From Chitinophagales bacterium (GTDB taxonomy: Bacteria; Bacteroidota; Bacteroidia; Chitinophagales; Chitinophagaceae): a stretch of DNA of 33,432 bases. The DNA lies in contig JAIXKI010000021.1 of the NCBI GenBank assembly GCA_026936105.1, positions 1 to 33,432 of the forward strand, written 5' to 3'. Below the pieces are notes generated by a model that worked only from the letters and a program-made list of their open reading frames with translations, ran no database searches and was not told where the DNA came from. A program made the translations under genes and the position numbers. Below, in pieces: positions 15,548 to 23,704 of the stretch (position 1 is the first letter of the stretch; every line of letters starts with the position of its first letter).

Positions 15548-16207
15548 ATGAGTTTCCCTGTAACAAACACCAATGCTCCCTCACAAGACCGGCTTAAAAG
15601 AGATTTTTCTTCATTACTCATTGCTCTAAATCACTTTCATCCGCTGAGCAAAGCCGCTGCAGAATATATCTCTGAAATTATTTCTCCTGTTTCTTTCAAA
15701 AAAGGGAATCTAATATTGAAAGCAGGTGATCTTTGTGATCGGGTATATTTTATCAAAAAAGGGATGATAAGGGGATTTATAACAGAGGGAGGAACAGAAA
15801 TTACCACATGGATCACTGCAGAAAATGAAATGGCCACCTCTATTTCAAGCCTGGATTCCAGAGAACCTAACGAAGAAAATATGCAAGCCATTGAAGATAG
15901 TGACACTCTTGTTATAACGTACACAGACTTAGAGAATCTTTACCTGAAATTTCCGGAATTCAATATAGTAAGCAGAAAGATACTGCAACGATATTATAAG
16001 GATGCAGAGCAGCGGGCTTATATCGTACGATTAACCAATTCTGATACCAAGTACTGCCATTTTTTAAAAAGGTATGGCCATCTCGCAAACAGAGCGCCCC
16101 TGAAATATATTGCTTCTTTCCTTGGCATCACCACAGAGACATTAAGCAGGGCCAGGAAAAAGATTTTAATTCAGCACGGGGGGAATAAGTGTGCCGATAC
16201 GAATTAA
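15548..16207 (+). CDS. Crp/Fnr family transcriptional regulator
   Basis: This 219-residue protein has a cyclic nucleotide-binding beta-roll at about 35-145 (pieces KKGNLILKAGDLCDRVYFIKKG and FITEGGTEITTW). A winged helix-turn-helix lies near the C-terminus, with the recognition region ASFLGITTETLSRARKKI (about 190-207). There are no Fnr-type iron-sulphur cysteines at the N-terminus. The canonical cAMP-binding RxS phosphate cassette is not evident, as in many Bacteroidota members, so the effector is unknown. The next gene, a dienelactone hydrolase-like lipoprotein, follows after 75 bases and could be a target, which is inference. Confidence 0.88.
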   Translation: MSFPVTNTNAPSQDRLKRDFSSLLIALNHFHPLSKAAAEYISEIISPVSFKKGNLILKAGDLCDRVYFIKKGMIRGFITEGGTEITTWITAENEMATSISSLDSREPNEENMQAIEDSDTLVITYTDLENLYLKFPEFNIVSRKILQRYYKDAEQRAYIVRLTNSDTKYCHFLKRYGHLANRAPLKYIASFLGITTETLSRARKKILIQHGGNKCADTN

Positions 16208-16282
16208 ATTATTCAGCTTTGAGTTAATAGTTGTGTTTCAATAAAACGAAGTCCTTTTATCTTTAAAATAAACTCAAAATTC

Positions 16283-17101
16283 ATGACCCGCTTCAATCTC
16301 GCATTACTGTCTGGGATCCTGTTGATCACATCTTGTGGCAATAACTCTTCAACTACTAATGAAGCGAAAGCTCCTGCACTCAAAGAAGAGAATGTGAATG
16401 TGGATGCAGATGGTATTTCCATGCATTGCTATGTTGCTTTTGATATGAACAGCAGCACCAGAAGGCCGGCCGTTCTTGTTGTTCCCGAATGGTGGGGAGT
16501 GAATGACTATGTAAAGATGCGTGCCAGGAAACTTGCAGAGCTCGGTTATATCGCCATGGCGGTTGATGTGTATGGTAACGGAAAAGTTGCTGATAATCCT
16601 GACACAGCGGGGAAATATGTTTCAGAATTTTATAAAGACCCAAAGTCATTAAAGAGAAGGCTGGATGCCGCCATTGCCACCATTAAAAATTATCCTCAAA
16701 CTGATACCAATAAGATAGCAGCCATAGGATATTGTTTCGGAGGCGGGGTAGTGATTAATGCGGCAAGAGTGGGTACCGATCTGAAAGGAGTGGTCAGTTT
16801 TCATGGAGACCTGATCGGATTTCCTCCTGAAAAAAACCTGATGAAAGCAAAAATATTAGTGTGCCAGGGAATGGATGATCAGTTTGTAACCCAAAAAGAA
16901 GTGAATGAATTCAAACAACAGATGGATTCCGTTGGCGCTGACTACACAATTAAAGAATATCCCGGTGCTACCCACTCCTTCACCAACCCGGATGCGACTG
17001 AGATGGGTAAAAAATTCAATATGCCGATAGCGTACAACGCTGCCGCAGATTCCGCATCGTGGAACGACATGAAGGCTTTTTTTGACAAAATATTCAAATA
17101 G
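16283..17101 (+). CDS. Dienelactone hydrolase-like lipoprotein
   Basis: This 272-residue protein has a lipoprotein signal (ITSC, lipidated Cys about C18), then an alpha/beta hydrolase domain from about 40 to 272. The dienelactone hydrolase triad is present: nucleophile C151 in GYCFGG, Asp in GMDDQ (D198 or D199) and H231 in GATHSF. The oxyanion region PEWWGVNDY (68-76) is typical of the family. Dienelactone hydrolase acts in chloroaromatic breakdown, but lipid-anchored Bacteroidota homologues have unknown substrates. A hairpin beginning at the stop codon may be the terminator. Confidence 0.88.
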   Translation: MTRFNLALLSGILLITSCGNNSSTTNEAKAPALKEENVNVDADGISMHCYVAFDMNSSTRRPAVLVVPEWWGVNDYVKMRARKLAELGYIAMAVDVYGNGKVADNPDTAGKYVSEFYKDPKSLKRRLDAAIATIKNYPQTDTNKIAAIGYCFGGGVVINAARVGTDLKGVVSFHGDLIGFPPEKNLMKAKILVCQGMDDQFVTQKEVNEFKQQMDSVGADYTIKEYPGATHSFTNPDATEMGKKFNMPIAYNAAADSASWNDMKAFFDKIFK

Positions 17102-17134
17102 GTTAACCTTCAGTAAGATATAGGCTAACCTTTG
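17100..17134 (+). terminator. Candidate terminator of the dienelactone hydrolase gene
   Basis: AGGTTAACCT (17100-17109) and AGGCTAACCT (17122-17131) form a 10-base-pair stem with one mismatch and a 12-base loop. Only a short T tract (three T) follows, so efficiency is uncertain. The hairpin overlaps the stop codon. Confidence 0.45.
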
Positions 17135-17269
17135 TCACAGTCCATTGGTATTTTTACGAAATACATGCTTGTAATCACTTTAGAGCTCTCCGAAAAAATA
17201 CGTTGAATCGCTATGAATTTCCACAAGTAGTTTCTATTTTGTGTGCCTTATAAATCAAAATCGTAACCT

Positions 17270-17989
17270 TTGAAAAAAATAATTCTACCTATTCTTTCCG
17301 GAATCATTTTATTCTACTCTTGCAAAAAAGAGTCCTTTAACAGATCTGAACAAACACAGGAAGAAGCCTGTCTGGTGCAAACAGAAAATCCGGGCACCCG
17401 GAGTTATTCTGCCGACTCACTAATCTCCATTAATTATAAAGGCAAAGTATGCGGGTTGATGCCTCTTAATAAAAATAACTATTGGGTGTATCTTGATTCT
17501 ATATATGAGAATGGTGCGTTTCAAAGAACTCAATATGATACACTCCGGTTTGAACAAACCTATTTATCCGTAGCCGACGGATTGATCTGGTGGCAGGCCA
17601 ATAAGGAAATTGGGCTTCCTGAACTTTTGTTCTCCAACGACTCAAGCATCTTCAGCATACAGGAAAGATTATTTGCAACCGATCCGGTTTGGGATGCCAG
17701 AAAGGAATATAGTTTGTTTGAAGGCGAATCTGCTTCTTATCTCACCCATTTCGATGATAATGCCGCACAGGGGAAATCCATCAGGCTTAATGATGCGCTG
17801 ACCACTCCCGCCGGTTTGTTTTCTGATTGCATTCAATATGAAAAGAATGCAAGGACCTTCCGTAAAGACGAGATCTATTTCAAGCCTGGTGTGGGCGTGG
17901 TCAGATATACGAAAGAAAAAGCGCCGATGGGAAGCCCGGTGATCAAACTTCAGCAGGTGTCAACCCTGGTGAGTTTTCATTTTGAATAA
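17270..17989 (+). CDS. Hypothetical lipoprotein
   Basis: This 239-residue protein starts with TTG at 17270. From there the N-terminus is a textbook lipoprotein signal (KKIILPILSG, lipobox FYSC, lipidated Cys about C18), which supports the start; no ATG is available. The mature part has short patterns such as GLMPLNKNNYWVYLDS and an FKPGVGVVRY ending, recalling secreted Bacteroidota proteins whose GVG..RY segments form beta sandwiches. I know no specific family name or function. Codon use looks like that of its neighbours. Confidence 0.7.
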   Translation: MKKIILPILSGIILFYSCKKESFNRSEQTQEEACLVQTENPGTRSYSADSLISINYKGKVCGLMPLNKNNYWVYLDSIYENGAFQRTQYDTLRFEQTYLSVADGLIWWQANKEIGLPELLFSNDSSIFSIQERLFATDPVWDARKEYSLFEGESASYLTHFDDNAAQGKSIRLNDALTTPAGLFSDCIQYEKNARTFRKDEIYFKPGVGVVRYTKEKAPMGSPVIKLQQVSTLVSFHFE

Positions 17990-18065
17990 CGAGGTTTTGT
18001 CTTTTGGAATTTTCTTTACCTATTCTCTACCGGGAGAATGGCTGATGTATTTTTCCCGTATTCAG

Positions 18066-18084
18066 GTAAGATAGTCTTACTTTT
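18066..18084 (+). terminator. Candidate hairpin between the lipoprotein and CPBP genes
   Basis: GTAAGA-TAG-TCTTAC is a perfect 6-base-pair hairpin followed by four T. It lies 77 bases after the lipoprotein stop and 10 bases before the CPBP start. It could end the first transcript or act in the leader of the second. Confidence 0.35.
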
Positions 18085-18093
18085 CCTTCCGGT

Positions 18094-19005
18094 TTGAAAA
18101 GTATCCTCAAATATGTAACCGTCTATTTCCGGAAAACAGATAAAAGGTTGTTGTTGCTTACCACTCTTTTTACTGCATGGCTGGTCTATATGAATTATCA
18201 TTTCAGATTAGATGACCGGACATCTGAATTCTCTTTCTATCTCTCGTTCTTCTATCACTACTGCCTTTTTGCAACAGCTCTTATTTTGCCATATCTTTTT
18301 TACAGAGCATTTTCAGGAATAAAATTCCCGGAAAGCGGGTCTTTTTGGTTACTGCTTATTATAGCTCCTGCGATTTTTGCTCTAAAGAACTCATTAAAAA
18401 TAAGGTTCCGTTTTACTAATGACCTGCAATGGAATAACTATTGGAATCATATTTTCTACTGGCCGGTATTGCTGGTCATCACTTCTTCGATCCTCTTTTT
18501 GATCTGGAAGATATTTTACAAGAAAACAAATTTCTTTGGGCTCACGTTGAAGAACTTTCATGGAAAGCCTTATTTCATCATGCTGCTGATCATGGTTCCT
18601 CTGATAAGCCTGGCATCTACTCAACATGATTTTCTGGAGATGTATCCGAAACTGAAATTAATATCCGGGCCGGAGACAGGTTTTACATGGTGGCATAAAT
18701 TATTGTTCGAGCTTTCTTACGGCAGCGATTTCTTCAGTATTGAACTCTTCTTCCGGGGATTCCTTGTTCTTGCATTCGTTAAATGGTTTGGCAAAGACGC
18801 CCTATTGCCCATGGCCTGTTTTTATTGCACCATACATTTCGGCAAGCCCTTAGGCGAGTGCATCAGTTCCTACTTTGGCGGAATGATCCTGGGGATCATC
18901 GTTTACAACACACGTTCTATATTCGGAGGACTTATTGTTCATCTGGGAATTGCCTGGATGATGGAGCTTGGAGGTTATCTGGGGAATTATTTTGCGGGGA
19001 ATTAA
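18094..19005 (+). CDS. CPBP-family intramembrane protease-like protein
   Basis: This 303-residue multi-spanning membrane protein starts with TTG at 18094. About eight hydrophobic segments are visible. The C-terminal CPBP (Abi/Rce1-like) region holds motif 1 as IELFFRG (E217, R221), motif 2 as FYCTIHFG (H248) and motif 3 as HLGIAW (H283). The first Glu of the usual EExxxR is Ile (I216), while the second Glu and both His are kept. Family members are glutamate intramembrane endopeptidases or serve in bacteriocin self-protection. Activity here is unproven because of the changed motif. Confidence 0.8.
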   Translation: MKSILKYVTVYFRKTDKRLLLLTTLFTAWLVYMNYHFRLDDRTSEFSFYLSFFYHYCLFATALILPYLFYRAFSGIKFPESGSFWLLLIIAPAIFALKNSLKIRFRFTNDLQWNNYWNHIFYWPVLLVITSSILFLIWKIFYKKTNFFGLTLKNFHGKPYFIMLLIMVPLISLASTQHDFLEMYPKLKLISGPETGFTWWHKLLFELSYGSDFFSIELFFRGFLVLAFVKWFGKDALLPMACFYCTIHFGKPLGECISSYFGGMILGIIVYNTRSIFGGLIVHLGIAWMMELGGYLGNYFAGN

Positions 19006-19019
19006 AAATTCAAAACCTT

Positions 19020-19031
19020 CCTGCCGGCAGG
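19020..19031. repeat. Palindromic CCTGCCGGCAGG element
   Basis: A perfect 12-base palindrome, followed by CAG, lies 14 bases after the CPBP stop codon. Read in frame it encodes PAGRQ. That short string is, as I recall, a common translated trace of a dispersed repeat in Chitinophagaceae genomes. Only one copy is present in this window. Confidence 0.5.
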
Positions 19032-19105
19032 CAGTACCAAAAACAAGAACTTAAATCAGTCGGGAAATTTTTGAATATTGGCCGTTAAGTTTCAGAAAAT
19101 AAAAA

Positions 19106-19582
19106 AAGCTACAAGCCTGTAAGCCGGATTCTGTTTCATCTATCGAAGCCCTGGGGATGTCTGTTCAATCTCAATTTCAAAGAGACGAATAGCTCATCAT
19201 GCCCTGCTTCGATAGATGATGCTATCATTTATCTTTTCTGCCTACCCGTTAGCATCAAGCGAGCAGCCTTCAAACGCTAACTTACATGGCATTTCAGCAT
19301 GCAAGGTTTACCCGTTCCTATGATCGCTCATACGAACCGTGAGCTCTTACCTCACGTTTTCATCTTTACCCTCCGGATCTTTCAGAAAATAAGATCTGAA
19401 AAAACCGGATTAGTTCATCCGTGCCAAAGCTTGGATGAACTGAGGCAGTAATTTTCTGTGGCACTGTCTCTCTCCGTTCATTAAAAACGGAGGCTCCGTT
19501 TAACACGGAGTGCATTGCTCTGAGCTGTCCGGACTTTCCTCCCCTGTCGCAGACGAAGGGGCGATAGCCCGGCTTGTAGCCA
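19106..19582 (-). ncRNA. rnpB: RNase P RNA (bacterial type A)
   Basis: RNase P RNA is the catalytic subunit that trims tRNA 5' ends. On the minus strand the RNA begins GGCTACAAGCC near 19581 and ends with GGCTTGTAGC near 19108, which pair as helix P1. The conserved blocks appear in order: GAGGAAAGTCCGGAC, GTGCCACAGAAAA, GGTAAGAGCTCAC, ACGGGTAAACC, ACGGGTAGGC and ACAGAATCCGGCTTA. Seven U follow P1 and serve as terminator. The length of about 475 bases is more than the 350-400 typical of bacteria. About 50 extra bases lie between CCACAGAAA and GGTAAGAGC compared with E. coli. Confidence 0.95.
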
Positions 19583-19626
19583 AATATTTCAAAGAGTCTG
19601 AGTCGGCTTCATGCAGAAGCGAACTG

Positions 19627-19656
19627 CAAAGGTAAAACTTTAAAAATCAATGGCAA
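19627..19656 (-). promoter_or_regulatory. rnpB promoter
   Basis: On the minus strand TTG (19656-19654) and TACCTTTG (19634-19627) are separated by 19 bases, a full match to the Bacteroidota -33/-7 pattern. Transcription would begin near 19621, about 40 bases before the mature RNA. That leader contains a GCTTC-TGCAT-GAAGC hairpin, suggesting a 5' extension that is later removed. Confidence 0.6.
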
Positions 19657-19730
19657 AGGCAGAAATGCTTAAGAAATACAAAATCATTTTAAAGAAGAGA
19701 TAAAATAAATCTGTTCCTGCAGGTTATGTT

Positions 19731-20744
19731 CTAATATTGAAAAAAGATCTCCGTAGCTCCAAAACCATACAAGGGATGATACTGGTTTACAAATGACCTG
19801 ACTTCCTTTTTTGTACGGAGAATATTATGGACTTCATCTTTCAATTTACCACTGCCCACTCCGTGTATGACAATGAGTGAGGGCTGTAAATGCAATACTG
19901 CAAGATCATAATATTTTTCAAATGTCCTTAACTGAAGTGTCAGCATCTCAAAATTGCTCATTCGCTGCCAATCGTTCGTCAGCTTTTCAATGTGCAGGTC
20001 TATCACCGAAAGAGGTTTTTCCAGTTGCTGTTTTATTTTTGAAATATCATAAGTGCTCTTTTTCTTAATTGGGGTGAAATAAACTGCAGGTTCTTCTTTC
20101 TTATCCGGGTAATCCTTAAATAAAAGATAAGCAAAAGAAGCCTCATTTTTCTCTTTCAGTTCTTCGATCCTGCCAAAAAGTTGCCTGGGTTTCAGCCGCA
20201 CTGAAGCTTCGAAATACTCCGCCTTATTCTTTGCAGGCTCTTTCAAAGAGAATTTGAATGCAAAAGCAGGGCTGTCATTCATGGATTCAAAAGGAAGGTC
20301 GTACAGATAAAATTTTTCAAAGGGCAGAATTTCATTTTTCAGTTCAAACTCAGCTTCCCCAAAAAGTTGCAGTTCAAATATAAAATTGTAAACAGAAGAA
20401 GTCTCATTCAACAAGTATAGTTTCATATTTTTAACCACTTCCTCCCCTGCCTCATCCATCTGCATCAAAGGAAGGAATGATAATAATACACCGTTCTCCG
20501 TCCTTATGACCTGGTCTTTTTTTTCTTTTTTGAGATCATCAATATATTTTTTCCCACTTTTTATACCGGATTGACTCTTCTCAGTAAATCTCTTGTAATA
20601 AGGAAAATCAAGCTGGTCTGTATAAGCCGGGAAGCAGACACCTTCCACATCAACCAGAACCATTTCATCATTGATAATATCCACCACCTCTCCTTCTTCA
20701 TTGGAATGAAGCAAAAGCACCCTATCTCCTATCTGAAATTTCAT
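19731..20744 (-). CDS. DUF2027 protein with C-terminal Smr domain
   Basis: This 337-residue protein begins with a small barrel-like domain (KFQIGDRVLLLHSNEEGEVV, residues 2-21) that fits DUF2027. A middle beta-rich region follows. The C-terminus (about 245-337) is an Smr domain, with VIDLHIEKL and the glycine loop IHGVGSGKLKDEV. Smr domains bind or cut nucleic acids, often in mismatch repair or ribosome rescue; this Bacteroidota architecture has no settled role. It has no signal peptide, so it should be cytosolic. A -7 box ends nine bases before the ATG. Confidence 0.85.
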   Translation of the reverse strand: MKFQIGDRVLLLHSNEEGEVVDIINDEMVLVDVEGVCFPAYTDQLDFPYYKRFTEKSQSGIKSGKKYIDDLKKEKKDQVIRTENGVLLSFLPLMQMDEAGEEVVKNMKLYLLNETSSVYNFIFELQLFGEAEFELKNEILPFEKFYLYDLPFESMNDSPAFAFKFSLKEPAKNKAEYFEASVRLKPRQLFGRIEELKEKNEASFAYLLFKDYPDKKEEPAVYFTPIKKKSTYDISKIKQQLEKPLSVIDLHIEKLTNDWQRMSNFEMLTLQLRTFEKYYDLAVLHLQPSLIVIHGVGSGKLKDEVHNILRTKKEVRSFVNQYHPLYGFGATEIFFQY

Positions 20745-20752
20745 GGGTTTTA

Positions 20753-20760
20753 CAAAGTTA
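20753..20760 (-). promoter_or_regulatory. -7 box for the DUF2027-Smr gene
   Basis: TAACTTTG is an exact TAnnTTTG match, with eight bases between it and the ATG at 20744. The expected leader is only about 1-4 bases, so the transcript may be leaderless. No clear TTG lies upstream at normal spacing. Confidence 0.4.
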
Positions 20761-20873
20761 GGACACAGATATATAATTCATAGCCACACCTTACATATAC
20801 AGCCCTGATGAATATTATCCGGGAAAGAACTCAGAAGCACAATCCGACTATCCTCAGCATTTTCAATATATAA

Positions 20874-20909
20874 TCAAAAAAACGGATACTGTTTTCCAAT
20901 ATCCGTTTT
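20874..20909 (-). terminator. Terminator of the sugar dehydrogenase/T9SS gene
   Basis: AAAACGGATA (20879-20888) and TATCCGTTTT (20900-20909) form a perfect 10-base-pair stem. On the minus strand a run of seven T follows. It lies about 50 bases after the stop codon of the gene ending at 20960. Confidence 0.8.
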
Positions 20910-20959
20910 ATCATTTTTGATCACTGCTTTATTCTTAGATCAGGCACTATTTCAAATGA

Positions 20960-23704
20960 TCAATCTTTTATAAACTTAGTATGCAAGATCCTGTCGCCCT
21001 GCTGTAATGAAATGAAATAAGTGCCGGAAGCTTCTTTTTCAAATCCGTTGATGTAGATCAGGTTCTCTCCCTTACCCGCTGTTTGAACTTGTCTTCTCAG
21101 TAGCTTTCCATTTACATCACTGACCAGGATGGTAACTGTGCCATTATCCATTGCATGGAATCTTACTGCAAAAATATCCCGTGCCGGGTTCGGCACAACC
21201 CTCAATCCGGTGGTCACTCTGTCATCACCCACTTTGATTACAAAGGAGTAGCTGACTTTTCCATCAAGGTCCACTGCTTTGATCCGGTAATAATTAACTC
21301 CCGGATTGAACCTATCATCAGAATAACTGTATGAACCACCCGTAATAAGATTCTTTGCTTTCTGACGGTCTATCGCTATAAAATTGGCACCGTCAGCACT
21401 TCTCTCCACTTCAAAATAGCTGACATTCTGCTCCTGCCCGGTCACCCATTTGACGAGGTTAGCATTACCCTGCTGCACCACAGTGAAGGAACTCATAAAC
21501 ACCGGCAGCGGTGATTCCGAAGAGCAATCAGGGAAGATTTGCGATGAGTCAGATGCCGACAGCCCTGCCGCATCGGTAACGGTAAGCACTATCCTCCATG
21601 AATAGGAATCCCCGTTACACCCGATCCTTGAGATCATGGTCGAAGTGTTTTTGTTATTATCAATGGGGCCCGGGTGTGTGTGGTTGTTATGAACCAGGAA
21701 TGTCTGCCATGCGTAGGTCAACTGATCCTGTCCCTGCTCCGCATCACTTACGTCAGCAGTGCATGAATAAAGGGTGTCGGCTCCCAACACATATTTTGAA
21801 TTCTTTACCGGGCTTGTAATGTTCACTACCGGAGGAGTATTGTTTACGGAAATGATCATGCTGTCAGTAGATGATCCCCCTGAATTATCAGTAACAGTAA
21901 GTTTCACAACAAACTTCGTAGGTGTACCTGATGGAACACTGAAGTTATGAATCGGATCAGCAGCAGTGCTGGTACTGCCATCTCCGAAATTCCATAAATA
22001 AGATGAAATGCTACCATCAGGATCATAAGAATCACTTCCTTTAAACGTCACATTAAGTACTGACGGCCCATAGATCTTATCCGACTTCAATGCCGGAACA
22101 GGCAATTGGTTCCCTCCGTATGATACGGTTCTGACCAGACCCAGTCCGATATCAACATATACCATCGAGCCATCAAGAGGATTTTGTATCAGGCAGGCTA
22201 TCGCGACAAAGCCTGAACCGAAGTCTTTTACACTTTCCACATCATCAGTATTTTTAACTCCTATACTCTTGATCCATTTGCCTCCATAATCCGCCATGAA
22301 GAAAGTATTCCTGTATTGTGTTGGGAACTGTGTGCCGGTGTACCAGAATCCGCCAACAGCGCAATTGCCGCGGAAAGGAGTACCCGTCACTCCGGATGCA
22401 GGCGTTCCGATCGTTGCTACAGCAGCATTATTGCCATTGAAGATTCCAACCCGGGCTATATCCTGACCATGCCTCCAATCCAGGGAAGGGCGATGATGAT
22501 AGTAGCGATTTCCTGTGCCTATCGGTTGGGTATTATCACAAGGATTAAATACCGTCTTGATCTGATCGGCCGTTGCCTGCTTTATAAGGTCTTCGAATCT
22601 GAAATATTGCTGCATGCAGGTGGTGCCGTTATAAAGAGGGTTTGGTTCATCCCTGTTTACGGTATTCAAGTTGAAATACCCGTTGTTTCGAGTAAGGCCT
22701 TCAAATAACGGCCAGCCACAGTTGGCTCCCGGTTCGCTGATAACATCCATTTCTTCCCAGGTATTGTAGCCTACATCTCCGACAAATATCTCTCCTATGT
22801 CTCCTGCTGCCGGATTGGTGGAGCCTGTACCGGGTTTTATGGAGAAACGGTAAGGGTTTCTGAATCCGTAAGCATACACACGGGACTTTGCAGACCGCGG
22901 AGCAGATGCATCATAAAAAGGATTGCTTGGCAGCCCGTCGCCATTGGCTGGATTTATCCTCAAAATTTTACCGTTGAGAGAATTGAGCATTTGTGAACGG
23001 AAGGCGCCTACATTCTCTTCCGTACGGATAATTCCATCAGTCAAAGCCTGGGCAAAATATGTTTCGCTTGCATTTCCACCGTCATAGCTGCTATAGCTTG
23101 CACCATCACCTGTAGAAACGATCAGGGTACCATCATCTGCAAATGCAAGTGCTCCCACACCATGCGATTCGTAGAGTTGAGGAATACCGGTTGAAGGAGT
23201 CTCTCCTATAAGTATCAGCCTGTTTGCCGGGTCAGAGACCAGGTTCGTCCCGTTCATGGTTGCCTGGAACCTCGTAACACGTCCGATAGTTGCTTTGTAA
23301 TATTCGTTAGTAGCAGGATTATATCCCGGCTTGCCAAAATTGAAAAGATAATACCTGTCCACCACATACAATAAATAGAAATACCCGTTGGTAGAAAATG
23401 AAGGATCAAGTGCAAAGCCCAGCAATCCATGATCTCTCCAATTCCCTACTTCGTCAGAGATATCCAGCACCGGGGTGGTCTGCTTGACATACACACCATT
23501 GACATCTCTGTTGCACACAAACACTTTACCACCTTTTTCCCAGACAAATAACTTTTGCCCATCGGGTGAAAATTGCGCACCGGCAGGTTGCGCCCAGCCG
23601 GTGCCGATATCGGTCATTTGAAATCCTGCAGGAAAGGTTTGGGAAAAAATAACAGCAAAAGGAAAGGCAATAGCCCCTAATAAAAGAAAAAACAGCTTTT
23701 TCAT
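20960..23704 (-). CDS. Secreted PQQ-type sugar dehydrogenase with PKD and T9SS sorting domains
   Basis: The ATG at 23704 gives 914 residues with a signal peptide (about 1-22); the longer frame from 23785 has no signal at its start. Residues about 25-510 resemble the glucose/sorbosone dehydrogenase beta-propeller: DGQKLFVWEKGG, DHGLLGFALDPSF, HGVGALAFADDGTLIVSTGDG, GKILRINPANGDG, YGFRNPYRF. A PKD domain follows (about 535-625, with SYLWNFGDGS). A second Ig-like region and an FN3-like linker (ERSADGANF) come next. A type A T9SS domain ends the protein (last about 77 residues, VVPNPARDIF to KFIKD). Enzymatic use of PQQ is inferred from the fold only. Confidence 0.85.
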   Translation of the reverse strand: MKKLFFLLLGAIAFPFAVIFSQTFPAGFQMTDIGTGWAQPAGAQFSPDGQKLFVWEKGGKVFVCNRDVNGVYVKQTTPVLDISDEVGNWRDHGLLGFALDPSFSTNGYFYLLYVVDRYYLFNFGKPGYNPATNEYYKATIGRVTRFQATMNGTNLVSDPANRLILIGETPSTGIPQLYESHGVGALAFADDGTLIVSTGDGASYSSYDGGNASETYFAQALTDGIIRTEENVGAFRSQMLNSLNGKILRINPANGDGLPSNPFYDASAPRSAKSRVYAYGFRNPYRFSIKPGTGSTNPAAGDIGEIFVGDVGYNTWEEMDVISEPGANCGWPLFEGLTRNNGYFNLNTVNRDEPNPLYNGTTCMQQYFRFEDLIKQATADQIKTVFNPCDNTQPIGTGNRYYHHRPSLDWRHGQDIARVGIFNGNNAAVATIGTPASGVTGTPFRGNCAVGGFWYTGTQFPTQYRNTFFMADYGGKWIKSIGVKNTDDVESVKDFGSGFVAIACLIQNPLDGSMVYVDIGLGLVRTVSYGGNQLPVPALKSDKIYGPSVLNVTFKGSDSYDPDGSISSYLWNFGDGSTSTAADPIHNFSVPSGTPTKFVVKLTVTDNSGGSSTDSMIISVNNTPPVVNITSPVKNSKYVLGADTLYSCTADVSDAEQGQDQLTYAWQTFLVHNNHTHPGPIDNNKNTSTMISRIGCNGDSYSWRIVLTVTDAAGLSASDSSQIFPDCSSESPLPVFMSSFTVVQQGNANLVKWVTGQEQNVSYFEVERSADGANFIAIDRQKAKNLITGGSYSYSDDRFNPGVNYYRIKAVDLDGKVSYSFVIKVGDDRVTTGLRVVPNPARDIFAVRFHAMDNGTVTILVSDVNGKLLRRQVQTAGKGENLIYINGFEKEASGTYFISLQQGDRILHTKFIKD

